From UBA12478 sp964513275 (GTDB lineage: Bacteria > Patescibacteriota > Patescibacteriia > UBA9934 > GWF2-40-263), in the NCBI GenBank assembly GCA_964513275.1, contig CAZELN010000007.1, positions 1-36,320 of the forward strand: a stretch of DNA of 36,320 bases, read 5' to 3'. The notes beneath the pieces are model-generated. The model saw only the letters and a list, made by a program, of their open reading frames with translations, was not told the origin of the DNA and searched no databases. Shown one piece after another: positions 15,417-23,212 of the stretch. The first letter of the stretch is position 1. Each line of letters begins with the position of its first letter. The position numbers were made by a program, and so were the translations under genes.

Positions 15417-16547
15417 TTAGACGAGTCTAGAGTCGATCAGATCAATGAGTGCGTTGAGGTTCTCCCTCTTCGCGGCCGAGATCCACAGTGGTGGAAAATC
15501 CTTGTAGACTTTGGCGATGCTGGCCTGGAGTTCTGAAGAAGCTTGGTCTTGTTTGTTAAAGACGACGAGCCGTGGAGTTGACGCCACGCCAAGACGCTCG
15601 AGAATTTCCTCGACAACCCTCACGTGTTTATTCCAGTTTGAATCACTCCCATCCACAACGTGGATAAGCAAATCTGCGTCGACGGCCTCGGAGAGCGTTG
15701 AAGAAAAAGCATTAAGAAGTTCTGGTGGCAAGTCTTTGATAAAACCAATCGTATCGGAGAGAAGAACCGTTTTAGGAGTACACATGTGTCCCGATCGGGA
15801 CACATGTGAGCATGGCAAAAATAGCTGCCCAACTCGCGTATCGAGCGTCGCAAAGAGTTCATTGGCCACGTATTCTTTCCGTCCCGTGAACGCGTTCAAT
15901 AGCGTTGTCTTCCCCGCATTTGTATAGCCGACGATCGACACGGTCTTGAAACCCTGGCGAGAACGATGTCGGCGCGCAAGGTCACGCCCGTTTTGGTACC
16001 CCGCGAGTTTATCCTTGAGTCTACGCTCCTTCTCGCGCAAATGCCGCTTCATGCGCTCGATGTTTGTCTCGCCAATTCCAATAGTCCCGATTCCGCCTCC
16101 TTGTCGAGAGAGCTCCATGCCCATGCCGAAAATCCGCGGTCCCATGTGCCGCACGCTCGCCAACTCGATCTCAAGCTTCGCCTCGGTCGTTTTTGCGTGC
16201 TTGGCAAAAATCTTGAGAATAAGATCAACACGATCCCAAACCTGTACTGCATACGGACGCAGCATCTCGCCTAAGTCATACACTTGTCTGGGCTTGAGCT
16301 GTGCGTTCACGATCAACAATTTGGCACCCAGTTCCTTCGCCTCCTTCCCGATCATCTTAACCTTCCCTGTCCCAATATACGTTTTTGGATGTGGAGCAAA
16401 TCGCTTCTGCCACGCCTTCACGATCACAATCCCACCGTAGGTATTCACTAGTTCCTCAAGCTCAACCATCCGCTCCATGGCGTGACGTTTGAGCATTTTT
16501 GGATGGATGAGATCAATCAGGATCGCCTTTTGGTAGGTCATTTTCAT
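15417..16547 (-). CDS. hflX: Ribosome-associated GTPase HflX with an in-frame palindromic insert
   Basis: The N-terminal domain and coiled region (about 1-195) contain TYIGTGKVKMI, NAQLKPRQ and the Gly-rich SRQGGGIGTIGIGET loop. The GTPase domain has P-loop GYTNAGKTT (207-215), DTIGFI (265-270), NKQD (331-334) and SAA (357-359). HflX splits or rescues stalled ribosomes. ATG 16547 (MKMTYQKAIL) is the natural start; an upstream ATG at 16646 would read through a terminator hairpin. Between QLFLP and KTVLLSD, where homologues have a short turn such as DGR, there are about 13 extra residues (CSHVSRSGHMCTP, 246-258) encoded by a 28-bp perfect palindrome. The insert is in frame and the GTPase motifs are intact. 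Confidence 0.93.
   Translation of the reverse strand: MKMTYQKAILIDLIHPKMLKRHAMERMVELEELVNTYGGIVIVKAWQKRFAPHPKTYIGTGKVKMIGKEAKELGAKLLIVNAQLKPRQVYDLGEMLRPYAVQVWDRVDLILKIFAKHAKTTEAKLEIELASVRHMGPRIFGMGMELSRQGGGIGTIGIGETNIERMKRHLREKERRLKDKLAGYQNGRDLARRHRSRQGFKTVSIVGYTNAGKTTLLNAFTGRKEYVANELFATLDTRVGQLFLPCSHVSRSGHMCTPKTVLLSDTIGFIKDLPPELLNAFSSTLSEAVDADLLIHVVDGSDSNWNKHVRVVEEILERLGVASTPRLVVFNKQDQASSELQASIAKVYKDFPPLWISAAKRENLNALIDLIDSRLV
15781..15808. repeat. Perfect 28-bp palindrome inserted in hflX
   Basis: Each half is CACATGTGTCCCGA or its exact complement, with no loop and no mismatch. It encodes the core of the extra loop in HflX just before the G3 motif. A chance 28-bp perfect palindrome in coding DNA is very improbable. 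Confidence 0.9.
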
Positions 16548-16561
16548 GACGTTATGGTAAC

Positions 16562-16589
16562 ACAAAACCGCTCTTATGAGCGGTTTTGT
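16562..16589 (-). terminator. Strong hairpin terminator between HU and hflX
   Basis: ACAAAACCGCTC (16562-16573) and GAGCGGTTTTGT (16578-16589) form a perfect 12-bp stem with a 4-base loop and T-rich arms. It would end transcripts from the HU gene and lies only 14 bases before the hflX start. Confidence 0.8.
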
Positions 16590-16594
16590 AAATG

Positions 16595-16716
16595 AATTGT
16601 TTCTAAACGAGATGAGATGCGAAGTGCTGGAAGGAGCAAAGCTCACGAGACGACCAAAAGGGCGTTGAACGAGTTTGCGACTGAAGCACGAGCAGATCGC
16701 TCGTTTAGAAACAATT
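16595..16716. repeat. 122-bp element with perfect 17-bp terminal inverted repeats
   Basis: AATTGTTTCTAAACGAG (16595-16611) is repeated exactly in inverted order at 16700-16716, around 88 bases without a convincing gene. The right arm touches the HU stop codon. An internal hairpin (ACGAGC/GCTCGT, 16688-16704) competes with the long stem. No clear target-site duplication is visible. It could be a MITE-like element or a structured RNA from the HU 3' region. Confidence 0.65.
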
Positions 16717-16997
16717 TAAAGCACGGAATCCTTTGCGCTCTTAGCAACACGGAACTTCACAACCGTCTTGGCTGGAATGGAGATGGACTCCCCAGTCAAT
16801 GGGTTGCGACCCTGACGGGCTGCGCGACTTTTCTTTACAAGCTTACCAAGTCCTGGGAGGTTAAATTCTCCGCCCTGTCGAACCTCCTTGAGGGCCATCG
16901 TGACGAATGCCTCCCACTTTTCTGCGGCATCCTTCTTGGAAAGGCCGAACATCTCGCCGACCATTGCCGTAAACTGGCTCTTAGTCATTTTCGCCAT
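16716..16997 (-). CDS. HU family DNA-binding protein
   Basis: The 93-residue protein begins MAKMTKSQFTAMVGE and has the HU arm region AARQGRNPLTGESISIPAKTVVKF, with the conserved R-N-P-x-T-G-E. The C-terminus KFRVAKSAKDSVL is typical and complete. HU dimers bend and compact DNA. The leader can form a 6-bp hairpin (GACCTC/GAGGTC, 17008-17013 with 17019-17024) that would hide the purine-rich sequence GAGAGG serving as Shine-Dalgarno, so translational control is possible. A weak promoter (TTTCCA at 17082-17077, 17 bp, TAACAT at 17059-17054) overlaps the end of the upstream gene. Confidence 0.93.
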   Translation of the reverse strand: MAKMTKSQFTAMVGEMFGLSKKDAAEKWEAFVTMALKEVRQGGEFNLPGLGKLVKKSRAARQGRNPLTGESISIPAKTVVKFRVAKSAKDSVL

Positions 16998-17067
16998 ATA
17001 TTTTGCAGACCTCTCTAGGAGGTCCTGTGGAAAACTTAAGTTTTACGGGGATTATGTTAACACGGGG

Positions 17068-17472
17068 TCAATAATTTGGAAAGCTCTTTTGCGCTACCAT
17101 CTGGGTGGCCGCCCAAAGACGCGCCTGCTCCAAATCCTTAGCAATCATCACGGCCATTTCTTTTTCCCCTGGAAAGGGGATTGTGTCACGCAACTTTTCA
17201 TGCAATACCACATCAATATGTTTCCCAATCAGATCACGATCGACTCCCAAAAAATGCACCTCCATTTTCAAATTATATCCTGTTCGTCCATCACTGATAC
17301 AAATAAGGGCATAATGCAATTCCCCATCAACGCGAGCCTCCCCAACATACACGCCCAATCCAGGAATCAAAACCCCTTGTTCAACTGCAATATTGGCCGT
17401 TGGACATCCAAGACTTGTTGCCATTCCCTCCCCGCGTTCCACTCGACCACTCAACGTAAGTTTCATATCCAC
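17068..17472 (-). CDS. Stand-alone riboflavin kinase domain protein
   Basis: Riboflavin kinase makes FMN from riboflavin and ATP. The family signature is present: SGRVERGEGMATSLGCPTANI (about 8-28), where G-x-P-T-A-N is diagnostic, then GLGVYVGEARVDG, the Glu of KMEVHFL as catalytic acid, and a C-terminal helix with IAKDLEQAR. At 134 residues it lacks the FAD synthetase half of the usual bacterial bifunctional RibF. Some substitutions are seen: the usual 'IGxRPTF' turn reads SDGRTGYN. It follows the NUDIX gene by 7 bases. Confidence 0.8.
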   Translation of the reverse strand: MDMKLTLSGRVERGEGMATSLGCPTANIAVEQGVLIPGLGVYVGEARVDGELHYALICISDGRTGYNLKMEVHFLGVDRDLIGKHIDVVLHEKLRDTIPFPGEKEMAVMIAKDLEQARLWAATQMVAQKSFPNY

Positions 17473-17479
17473 TATAGAA

Positions 17480-17992
17480 CTACTTTTTGTAGGCTTTCAC
17501 AAGCTGGAGCGCCACCTTCACAATTGGAACCATGTCCGGATAACTTGAAACCCGCTCAACTTTTGATAATGGAACCCACTTTGCCTCATAGACATGTTCA
17601 TCTGGATCTGGGTGCAACTCGCTATGCTCGTTGGCCTCAAACAGATAATAGTGAATGTCTTTATGAATGAGTTGACCCTTTTTATGGAATTTATCACGAA
17701 ACCAAATATCGATCTTTCCCAAATAGTCCAAGAGCCGAACTTCGTCGAGCCCTAGCTCCTCAAGCGTCTCGCGTGCCGCGGCTTCCTCAATATCTTCACC
17801 CACTTCCACGTGACCCTTGGGAAACGTCCACTTCCCGTACGAATCCTTCATCACGGCAAAAGCGACCATATTCCCTGATCGTCGAAACACAATTCCTCCC
17901 GCAGAAATTTCCCGTGACACAGGCTCTCTTTTTACTGGTTTTTCAATCAGCGGTTTACTGGACTTGGGCGCTTTCGGTTTCTTCAAATACAT
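17480..17992 (-). CDS. NUDIX hydrolase
   Basis: A complete NUDIX box is present, GHVEVGEDIEEAAARETLEELGL (G-x5-E-x7-RExxEExGL), at about residues 80-102. Before it lies the usual AGGIVFRRSG...WTFPKGH strand region. An N-terminal basic, Pro/Lys-rich tail of about 28 residues precedes the domain. The family hydrolyses nucleoside diphosphates linked to other groups; this type resembles Ap4A-hydrolase-like proteins, but the substrate is open. Its 5' end overlaps the end of the CtpA gene by 38 bases. The overlap would vanish if a GTG near residue 25 were used. Confidence 0.88.
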   Translation of the reverse strand: MYLKKPKAPKSSKPLIEKPVKREPVSREISAGGIVFRRSGNMVAFAVMKDSYGKWTFPKGHVEVGEDIEEAAARETLEELGLDEVRLLDYLGKIDIWFRDKFHKKGQLIHKDIHYYLFEANEHSELHPDPDEHVYEAKWVPLSKVERVSSYPDMVPIVKVALQLVKAYKK

Positions 17993-19220
17993 AGGTTCCT
18001 GCTAGCACTTCTCGTGCGGCAACATCTTGAGGATCGATGCCCGCCTGGTATTCCTCAATGGTGTATTCGACCACCACATCAGGTGCAATACCTTCTTCAT
18101 TGATGGATCGACCGTTGGGGGTATACCAAACGGCTGTTGTAATTTTCATGGCAGAACCATCCTCAAGCTCACGATAATCCTGAACCGATCCCTTTCCAAA
18201 CGTCTGCGTTCCAACGATGGTTGCGTATCCATAGTCTTGCAGAGCTCCTGAAACGATCTCTGAAGCTGAAGCGCTTCCCCCATTTACCAAAACAACGGTA
18301 GGGATCCCCTGAAGTCGCGGCGCCACAACACCCTTGAACGTCTGAATATCGGATTTTCCGCGCTCAATCACCACGGGATCATATCCTACCCACGCGGAGG
18401 CGATATCAATAGCCGTGGTTAACAAGCCGCCAGGATTGCTTCGCAAGTCCAAAATAATCCCCTCAACTCCTGTGGTTAACGCTTCCTGAATGGCCTCGGA
18501 AAACAGTTCAGACGTGTCATGATTGAACGTCGAAATGGATATCGTCATGATATTTGAATCGTCGATTTCCCACTTCACGCTATCGATGACAATTTTCTCA
18601 CGGACGATCGCATATTCGGTCAACCCATCTACCCCTTCTCGCGCGATGGTCAACACCACCTGTGTGCCTCCCTCGCCACGAATACGTGTCACCGCTTCTT
18701 CCACGCTCATCCCTGTGGTCTCCACGCCATCGATGAGAACGATCCAATCTCCTGGCAAAAGTCCAGCCACATCGGCGGGCAGGCCGCTGAGTGGCGCGAC
18801 AATCTGTAAGCGTTCATCTTTGATCCCAATCTCTGCGCCGATCCCTTCAAAAGATCCTTCAAGGTTTGCGGCAAATTCCTCCGCCTCTTCAGGATCAAAA
18901 TACACGGAATAAGGGTCGTTAAGCCCGGCCAGTAAGCCTTTGAGCGATCCGTAATACAAGTCAACATCAGAAACTGGCTGGCGATAAAACTCCTCTTTCG
19001 CAAAATTCCAAATATCCCAGAACTGATTGAAGTCGACATCTTCAGAAAGGTACGTTGGAACATCGCCTTGGCCTGACACGCGTCCTTCACCGGCGGGAAC
19101 AACCGATCGAACTCCGCGGACTTGGCCAATAAAAAAACCTAAACTAAACGTCACAATAATGACCAGAGCCAGACACAACAACCAAAGGGAACGTGGGAAG
19201 GAACGTACATGAGTCGCCAT
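17955..19220 (-). CDS. ctpA: S41 family C-terminal processing protease
   Basis: From ATG 19220 the 421-residue protein has a membrane anchor (about 12-34), an N-terminal helical domain, a PDZ domain (about 118-205, with GIGAEIG and LLPGDWIVLIDG) and the S41 protease core. The serine lies in NGGSASASEI (about 313-322) and the lysine in GTQTFGKGSVQ (K about 343). TFNHDTSELF and LDLRSNPGGLL are the conserved strands before them. Such proteases cut exported proteins from their C-termini outside the membrane. An upstream in-frame ATG at 19241 would overlap the divergent gene and is less likely. Confidence 0.92.
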   Translation of the reverse strand: MATHVRSFPRSLWLLCLALVIIVTFSLGFFIGQVRGVRSVVPAGEGRVSGQGDVPTYLSEDVDFNQFWDIWNFAKEEFYRQPVSDVDLYYGSLKGLLAGLNDPYSVYFDPEEAEEFAANLEGSFEGIGAEIGIKDERLQIVAPLSGLPADVAGLLPGDWIVLIDGVETTGMSVEEAVTRIRGEGGTQVVLTIAREGVDGLTEYAIVREKIVIDSVKWEIDDSNIMTISISTFNHDTSELFSEAIQEALTTGVEGIILDLRSNPGGLLTTAIDIASAWVGYDPVVIERGKSDIQTFKGVVAPRLQGIPTVVLVNGGSASASEIVSGALQDYGYATIVGTQTFGKGSVQDYRELEDGSAMKITTAVWYTPNGRSINEEGIAPDVVVEYTIEEYQAGIDPQDVAAREVLAGTYVFEETESAQVQ

Positions 19221-19242
19221 AGATGGATATAGGATATACAAT
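19214..19242 (+). promoter_or_regulatory. Promoter of the PEGA-domain gene
   Basis: TCGCCA (19214-19219), 17 bp and TACAAT (19237-19242) predict a start near 19249, four bases from ATG 19253. The -10 matches the consensus at five of six positions and the -35 at four. Confidence 0.4.
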
Positions 19243-19260
19243 AGGCGGTGATATGTCCAA
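19226..19260 (-). promoter_or_regulatory. Promoter of the ctpA-like gene
   Basis: TTGGAC (19260-19255), a 16-bp spacer and TATATC (19238-19233) on the minus strand predict a start near 19226, six bases before ATG 19220. It overlaps the divergent promoter for the PEGA gene. Confidence 0.45.
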
Positions 19261-20590
19261 GTCGTTTCGATTGGTAGTATTTCTTATTTTTCTTCTTGCG
19301 TTTTTGATTTCTGCACCACTCGTTGTCCTCTACACGGCCGGATATCGGTTCGACCTCTCTCACGGACGCATCGTGCACACCGCCGTTTTAAACATCAGCA
19401 GCGAACCACGAAACGCCTCGATCTTTGTTGACGAGATTCCCTACACAGATCGCACGCCCGCGGTATTGGAAACGATCCTTCCAGGTGAACACGTGGTGAG
19501 GATCGAAAAAACCGGCTATCTTCCCTGGGAGACGTCGCTTTCATTTGAGAGCAAAGAAGCACGTATTCTGGGACCAATCATCTTGTTCACCTCAGAAGAA
19601 CCGACCTTGCAAAAATCGCTTTCGGCCATTGTTGTTTCACCGCACCCAGCCACGAACCAGTTCGCCTACGTCACGCAGCAAAGCTCCTGGCTGGAAGTCT
19701 GGGTGGTGGAAGCCTCAACCGCGCAGACCAAACTCCTCATGCGACTCCCGGCTATTGAACCGTATTCCTATTCCTTGACATGGTCGACAAACGGCACCTA
19801 TCTTGCCCTGAGCCAACAACACGGGATCCAACAAGACCTTTCTGTCGTGCGTGTTCAAGATGGCGTTCTCATCGACGTAGCCGCGTTCACACAAGAAATC
19901 GAGGATGTCTGGTGGGACCTGCTTACCGACGCGTACCTGTATGTACGTTTTGGAACAACGGTCACACGGCTGGATCTAGAAACCAAAAAAAGAGAACAAC
20001 TCCCCTTCCATGCGGATCTGGTTTCCACCTTTCAGGGAAAAACCATCGCTCTTCTGCAAAGCGATACGCGCACGATCATCTCCTACCAAGAGGGGGAAAC
20101 GGCCACGATCCTCACCTACCTTCCGCTTGGGACGTACGCGTTTGCGGATGCGCCCGATGGCCTCATCGCCCTTGAGGACACCAAGCACCACCGCTTGATT
20201 CTTCTGGATCCACAAAATCGCGAACAACCGATCCTTCTCAATGAGGAAGCGACGTTGTGGAAATGGAGCCCTTCCGCAGAGGTGCTGTTGTATTCAAGTG
20301 GCTATGACCTCAAGCGCTATGTCCGCGCCACTCACGAAACCCAGACACTCACACGGCTCTCAACCCCCATCACGCATGTAGACTGGTTTCCCATTGGTTC
20401 CGCGCTTGTGTACCAGTCTGACGGTCAAACGATTGCGCTCAACACGGACGGATCCACTATTCTCTCCCAGACTACTCTTGGAACCTCGCTTGCCGGGACG
20501 TTTTGGATACGTCCAGATGGAACAAACCTTTCTCTCTTGCGGGAAACGGACGAAACGTGGGAATGGTGGACGAGAACCTTACAAAACTAA
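19253..20590 (+). CDS. PEGA-domain protein with beta-propeller-like repeats, membrane-anchored
   Basis: From ATG 19253 (445 residues) an N-terminal anchor (about 6-30) is followed by a PEGA domain (about 42-105: AVLNISSEPRNASIFVDE ... LPGEHVVRIEKTGYLPW). The remainder is beta-rich with irregular repeats of about 45 residues (such as LTWSTNGTYLALS, WKWSPSAEVLLYSS, DWFPIGSALVYQS), which suggests a WD40/TolB-like propeller. It probably faces the outside and binds surface polymers or proteins; the ligand is unknown. An in-frame ATG at 19223 overlaps the divergent ctpA promoter and is not preferred. Its stop TAA shares bases with the TAG stop of the convergent GT2 gene (CTAA, 20587-20590). Confidence 0.78.
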   Translation: MSKSFRLVVFLIFLLAFLISAPLVVLYTAGYRFDLSHGRIVHTAVLNISSEPRNASIFVDEIPYTDRTPAVLETILPGEHVVRIEKTGYLPWETSLSFESKEARILGPIILFTSEEPTLQKSLSAIVVSPHPATNQFAYVTQQSSWLEVWVVEASTAQTKLLMRLPAIEPYSYSLTWSTNGTYLALSQQHGIQQDLSVVRVQDGVLIDVAAFTQEIEDVWWDLLTDAYLYVRFGTTVTRLDLETKKREQLPFHADLVSTFQGKTIALLQSDTRTIISYQEGETATILTYLPLGTYAFADAPDGLIALEDTKHHRLILLDPQNREQPILLNEEATLWKWSPSAEVLLYSSGYDLKRYVRATHETQTLTRLSTPITHVDWFPIGSALVYQSDGQTIALNTDGSTILSQTTLGTSLAGTFWIRPDGTNLSLLRETDETWEWWTRTLQN

Positions 20591-21414
20591 ATGCGCCGTC
20601 CAAACCACTTGAGCGAATACTTGATCCAGCTTGAAATATGGGCGCGGGTTTGTCGATTATGCACAAGCTGGCTAAACATCCCGTCGCCCTTGGCAGAATC
20701 TTTTGCGTAGGCGTGGTACATCACTGCTTCTGGAAGATAGTACACCGGGCGACCTGCCTCCCAACTTTGGCGACATAAATCTACGTCCTCGTAATACATA
20801 AAGTACCGCTCATCAAAACCACCGAGCTGATGAAACAATGTTCCGTCGATCATGAACGCGGAACCCTGCACCCAATCGACCAATCGTCGCTTGTGATGAC
20901 CGAAGTCCTCCATGAGAAATTCGCGACGATGCGCTGTCGCTTTTTTTTCGTCGATGATCGATGTGCGCTGAATCAGAGGGGTAAACCAGGAAGGAAACCG
21001 TCGACACGTTTCTTGCACGCGCTCATCCATGTAAAGAATTTTCGGCGCAACGATCCCAACCTTAGAATACGCGCGTAAAAAGGCATAGAGACGCTCGAGC
21101 ATGGATGGATCGTCCATACGCGTATCGGGATTGAGGAAAAAATAGTAGTCCGCATCCACCTCCTGCGCGCCGCGATTGCAGGAGGAACCAAATCCATAAT
21201 TGCTCTCTCGGAGAATAACGATGGCTCCGGGGACATGAGATTTCACATATGCGTGCGCATCCATCTGTGTTGAGGCATTATCGACCACAATAAATTTCAC
21301 GCACAGAGAGGTGCTCTCAAGACATCGTCGTACGGACGTCAAACACACCTCGTCTAGTTTATTTGTCGAGACCGTTACGATCGCAATGTCGGCACGCTCA
21401 CGTGAATACTTCAT
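20587..21414 (-). CDS. Glycosyltransferase family 2
   Basis: A GT-A-fold enzyme of 275 residues: IAIVTVSTNKLDEV at the N-terminus, FIVVDNAST (about 41-49), SNYGFGSSCNRGA (about 71-83), the metal-site-like FFLNPDTRMD (about 92-101), and GGFDERYFMYYEDVDLCRQSWEAG near the C-terminus, which carries the catalytic-base ED of rhamnosyltransferase-like members. It has no membrane segment. It shares 4 bases (ATGA) with the end of the upstream GT2 gene and is the last gene of the rml-glycosyltransferase run. With rmlBCD just upstream, a rhamnosyltransferase is plausible but not shown. Confidence 0.88.
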   Translation of the reverse strand: MKYSRERADIAIVTVSTNKLDEVCLTSVRRCLESTSLCVKFIVVDNASTQMDAHAYVKSHVPGAIVILRESNYGFGSSCNRGAQEVDADYYFFLNPDTRMDDPSMLERLYAFLRAYSKVGIVAPKILYMDERVQETCRRFPSWFTPLIQRTSIIDEKKATAHRREFLMEDFGHHKRRLVDWVQGSAFMIDGTLFHQLGGFDERYFMYYEDVDLCRQSWEAGRPVYYLPEAVMYHAYAKDSAKGDGMFSQLVHNRQTRAHISSWIKYSLKWFGRRI

Positions 21415-22340
21415 AGAAAATGACGGCGCTTACGCATAAGCTCCTGCCAATGCGAGGCTGTGGTTGAGACGGTCCAAGGCAGAATGCGTGGATGTGTCAA
21501 ACACAGAAAGGCAAACTTTGCGAACTCGAAGGGAACCAGAGCCCATGCATGACGTAAGTAATCCCTCATGGAATAGAACGCTAGGAGATTCCACCAATGA
21601 TTCCGATACGAATGTGCCTGCGCGTAAAATGACACGTGACGATGCAAACGAGAACGACGAAACGTTCGATGGTGCACGGCCATGGCTGCAGGGACGATCA
21701 CCGATTTCCAACCGGTCAGGCGAAGACGAAAAGCCAGTTCAATGTCTTCCTTGTACGAGCCAAATGCCGGATCAAATAACCGACCATCATGACTGGCGTC
21801 CACAACCGCGTCACAACGCAGAAGCGGAAGCGTGCCAGCGACCCCAAAGACCTCAAAGGGCTCCGACATCTGCGATGAGTCTATTTCTCCTTCACTGATA
21901 TTTGAAACTTTTCCGTTTGCGTGGAGCAGAAGACCAAGGCTATCCACACGACCGTCGGGACGAACAAGCACTCCAGAAACGGCAGCGACCTGTGGGTGCA
22001 CATCCAGATAGGTTCGTAGTTGTTCAATATACTCTGGAGCAAGGACGACATCATCGTTGACCAAGAGCACATACGGTGCCTGGTGCGTCTCAAATAATTT
22101 CTGATGTCCGCCCGCAAAGCCAAGATTCTCTTCACTGTGAGAAACGTCGATCGCTAGACGAGCATCGTATTGATTCAGCACATGAAGAATCTCCTTGCGC
22201 ATGAGAGGAGTGGCACCGTTGACAAGAAGCATGAGTTTCCAAACCTTGTCCGTCTGTGCGAGAAGCGAATCAAATAACGCGGGAAGTGTGTCCGCACGGC
22301 CNNNNNNNNNNACGAGAAGTTGTAATACGATAGGCGTCAT
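21411..22340 (-). CDS. Glycosyltransferase family 2 (interrupted by a scaffold gap)
   Basis: ATG 22340 follows the upstream stop by 2 bases. The protein reads MTPIVLQLLV, the gap, then GRADTLPALFDSLLAQTD. The donor-binding part has VNDDVVLAPEYIEQL (about 90-104), and the C-terminal half has DPAFGSYKEDIELAFRLRLTGW with the catalytic ED. The end (about 240-309) is hydrophobic/basic and may touch the membrane. The gap hides only the loop between the first strand and helix. About 309 residues; length normal for the family. Confidence 0.85.
   Translation of the reverse strand: MTPIVLQLLXXXXGRADTLPALFDSLLAQTDKVWKLMLLVNGATPLMRKEILHVLNQYDARLAIDVSHSEENLGFAGGHQKLFETHQAPYVLLVNDDVVLAPEYIEQLRTYLDVHPQVAAVSGVLVRPDGRVDSLGLLLHANGKVSNISEGEIDSSQMSEPFEVFGVAGTLPLLRCDAVVDASHDGRLFDPAFGSYKEDIELAFRLRLTGWKSVIVPAAMAVHHRTFRRSRLHRHVSFYAQAHSYRNHWWNLLAFYSMRDYLRHAWALVPFEFAKFAFLCLTHPRILPWTVSTTASHWQELMRKRRHFL
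22302..22311. other. Scaffold gap (10 N) within the second GT2 gene
   Basis: Ten Ns separate ...IVLQLLV from GRADTLPAL in the minus-strand frame. The frame is kept if the gap is counted as ten. The usual family spacing (for example V-x-N-G-x-x) would need about seven, so the real length is uncertain. Confidence 0.9.
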
Positions 22341-22342
22341 AG

Positions 22343-23212
22343 CTACTTCCACGTGGACGGACGCAACCCAAACACATCAGCGACCACCGCCATGAATAGG
22401 CTCAGCGGTCGCAGGACATAGATAAGTGATGCTTGTGCAGGGCCATGCCATTTTAAAAAGTACCGTGCCATGCTTCGCGTAAACCTTGCCTGTTTGAGAC
22501 GGTTGGATTGTTGTTTGAATGACTGACCGACCAAATCGGTACAAGAAACCTGCGCGCTGTACCAAATCTTCCATCCTGCCGCACGCACCCGCCGACAAAA
22601 ATCCACTTCCTCAAACCACACGAAAAAATTCTTGGCATCAAGCTCCCCTACTCGTTCATACACGTCCCGACGGAAGGCAAAAAAAGAGCCGCGCACTTGC
22701 TCAACATCGACATCGTGCTCGTAGTCAAAGTCCTTGGCGAGATAACGGTCAAGAACCTGTGGGAAAAAATGAGGGAGCTTCAACATGATGGCAAGCTGAT
22801 CGCGAAGGTGTGGATCGCGCCGAACAGAATCTACTCGCGTCCCATCTGGTCTGAGCAACTTCACCCCCATGACCCCGATCTCCGGTCGATTCTGGAGCGT
22901 CGCAAGCGTATACTCGAGAACCCCACGCCCCATACGCATGTCCGGATTAAAGAGGACAAGAACGCGCCCGCTCGCCCGTTTCAGTCCTTGGTTACAGGCA
23001 TACGCAAACCCTCTGTTCGTGTCGTTTTGTATGAATTCGACGCGAGGGAATGACTGGCGCAGCAGCACGGCGGTTGAATCCTTGGATCCATTATCCACAA
23101 CGATCACTTCAAAAGAAACCCGTGTGGAGAGCGAGAACAATTGCTGCAGATTCTTCTGAAGCGCGTCGCAGACATTCCACGAAACGATAATAACGGAGAC
23201 GTCAGGGGTCAC
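22343..23212 (-). CDS. Glycosyltransferase family 2
   Basis: A 289-residue GT-A enzyme: VSVIIVSWNVCDAL, FEVIVVDNGSKDST (about 34-47), DTNRGFAYACNQGL, VLFNPDMRMGRGVL (about 86-99), RGSFFAFRRDVYERVGELD and FVWFEEVDFCRRVRAAGW (catalytic EE/D region, about 204-221). C-terminal basic and hydrophobic segments suggest membrane contact. The start overlaps the rmlD end by 4 bases (ATGA). Confidence 0.9.
   Translation of the reverse strand: MTPDVSVIIVSWNVCDALQKNLQQLFSLSTRVSFEVIVVDNGSKDSTAVLLRQSFPRVEFIQNDTNRGFAYACNQGLKRASGRVLVLFNPDMRMGRGVLEYTLATLQNRPEIGVMGVKLLRPDGTRVDSVRRDPHLRDQLAIMLKLPHFFPQVLDRYLAKDFDYEHDVDVEQVRGSFFAFRRDVYERVGELDAKNFFVWFEEVDFCRRVRAAGWKIWYSAQVSCTDLVGQSFKQQSNRLKQARFTRSMARYFLKWHGPAQASLIYVLRPLSLFMAVVADVFGLRPSTWK

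Noticed and set aside
16548..16646. Longer N-terminus for HflX from ATG 16646
   Set aside because: It would translate through the 12-bp terminator hairpin and part of the inverted-repeat element, and HflX homologues start near MKMTYQKAIL.
23090..23100. Consensus DnaA box TTATCCACA
   Set aside because: It is the reverse of GTTGTGGATAA, which encodes the conserved VVDN motif of GT2 enzymes; the copy near 35259 has the same cause.
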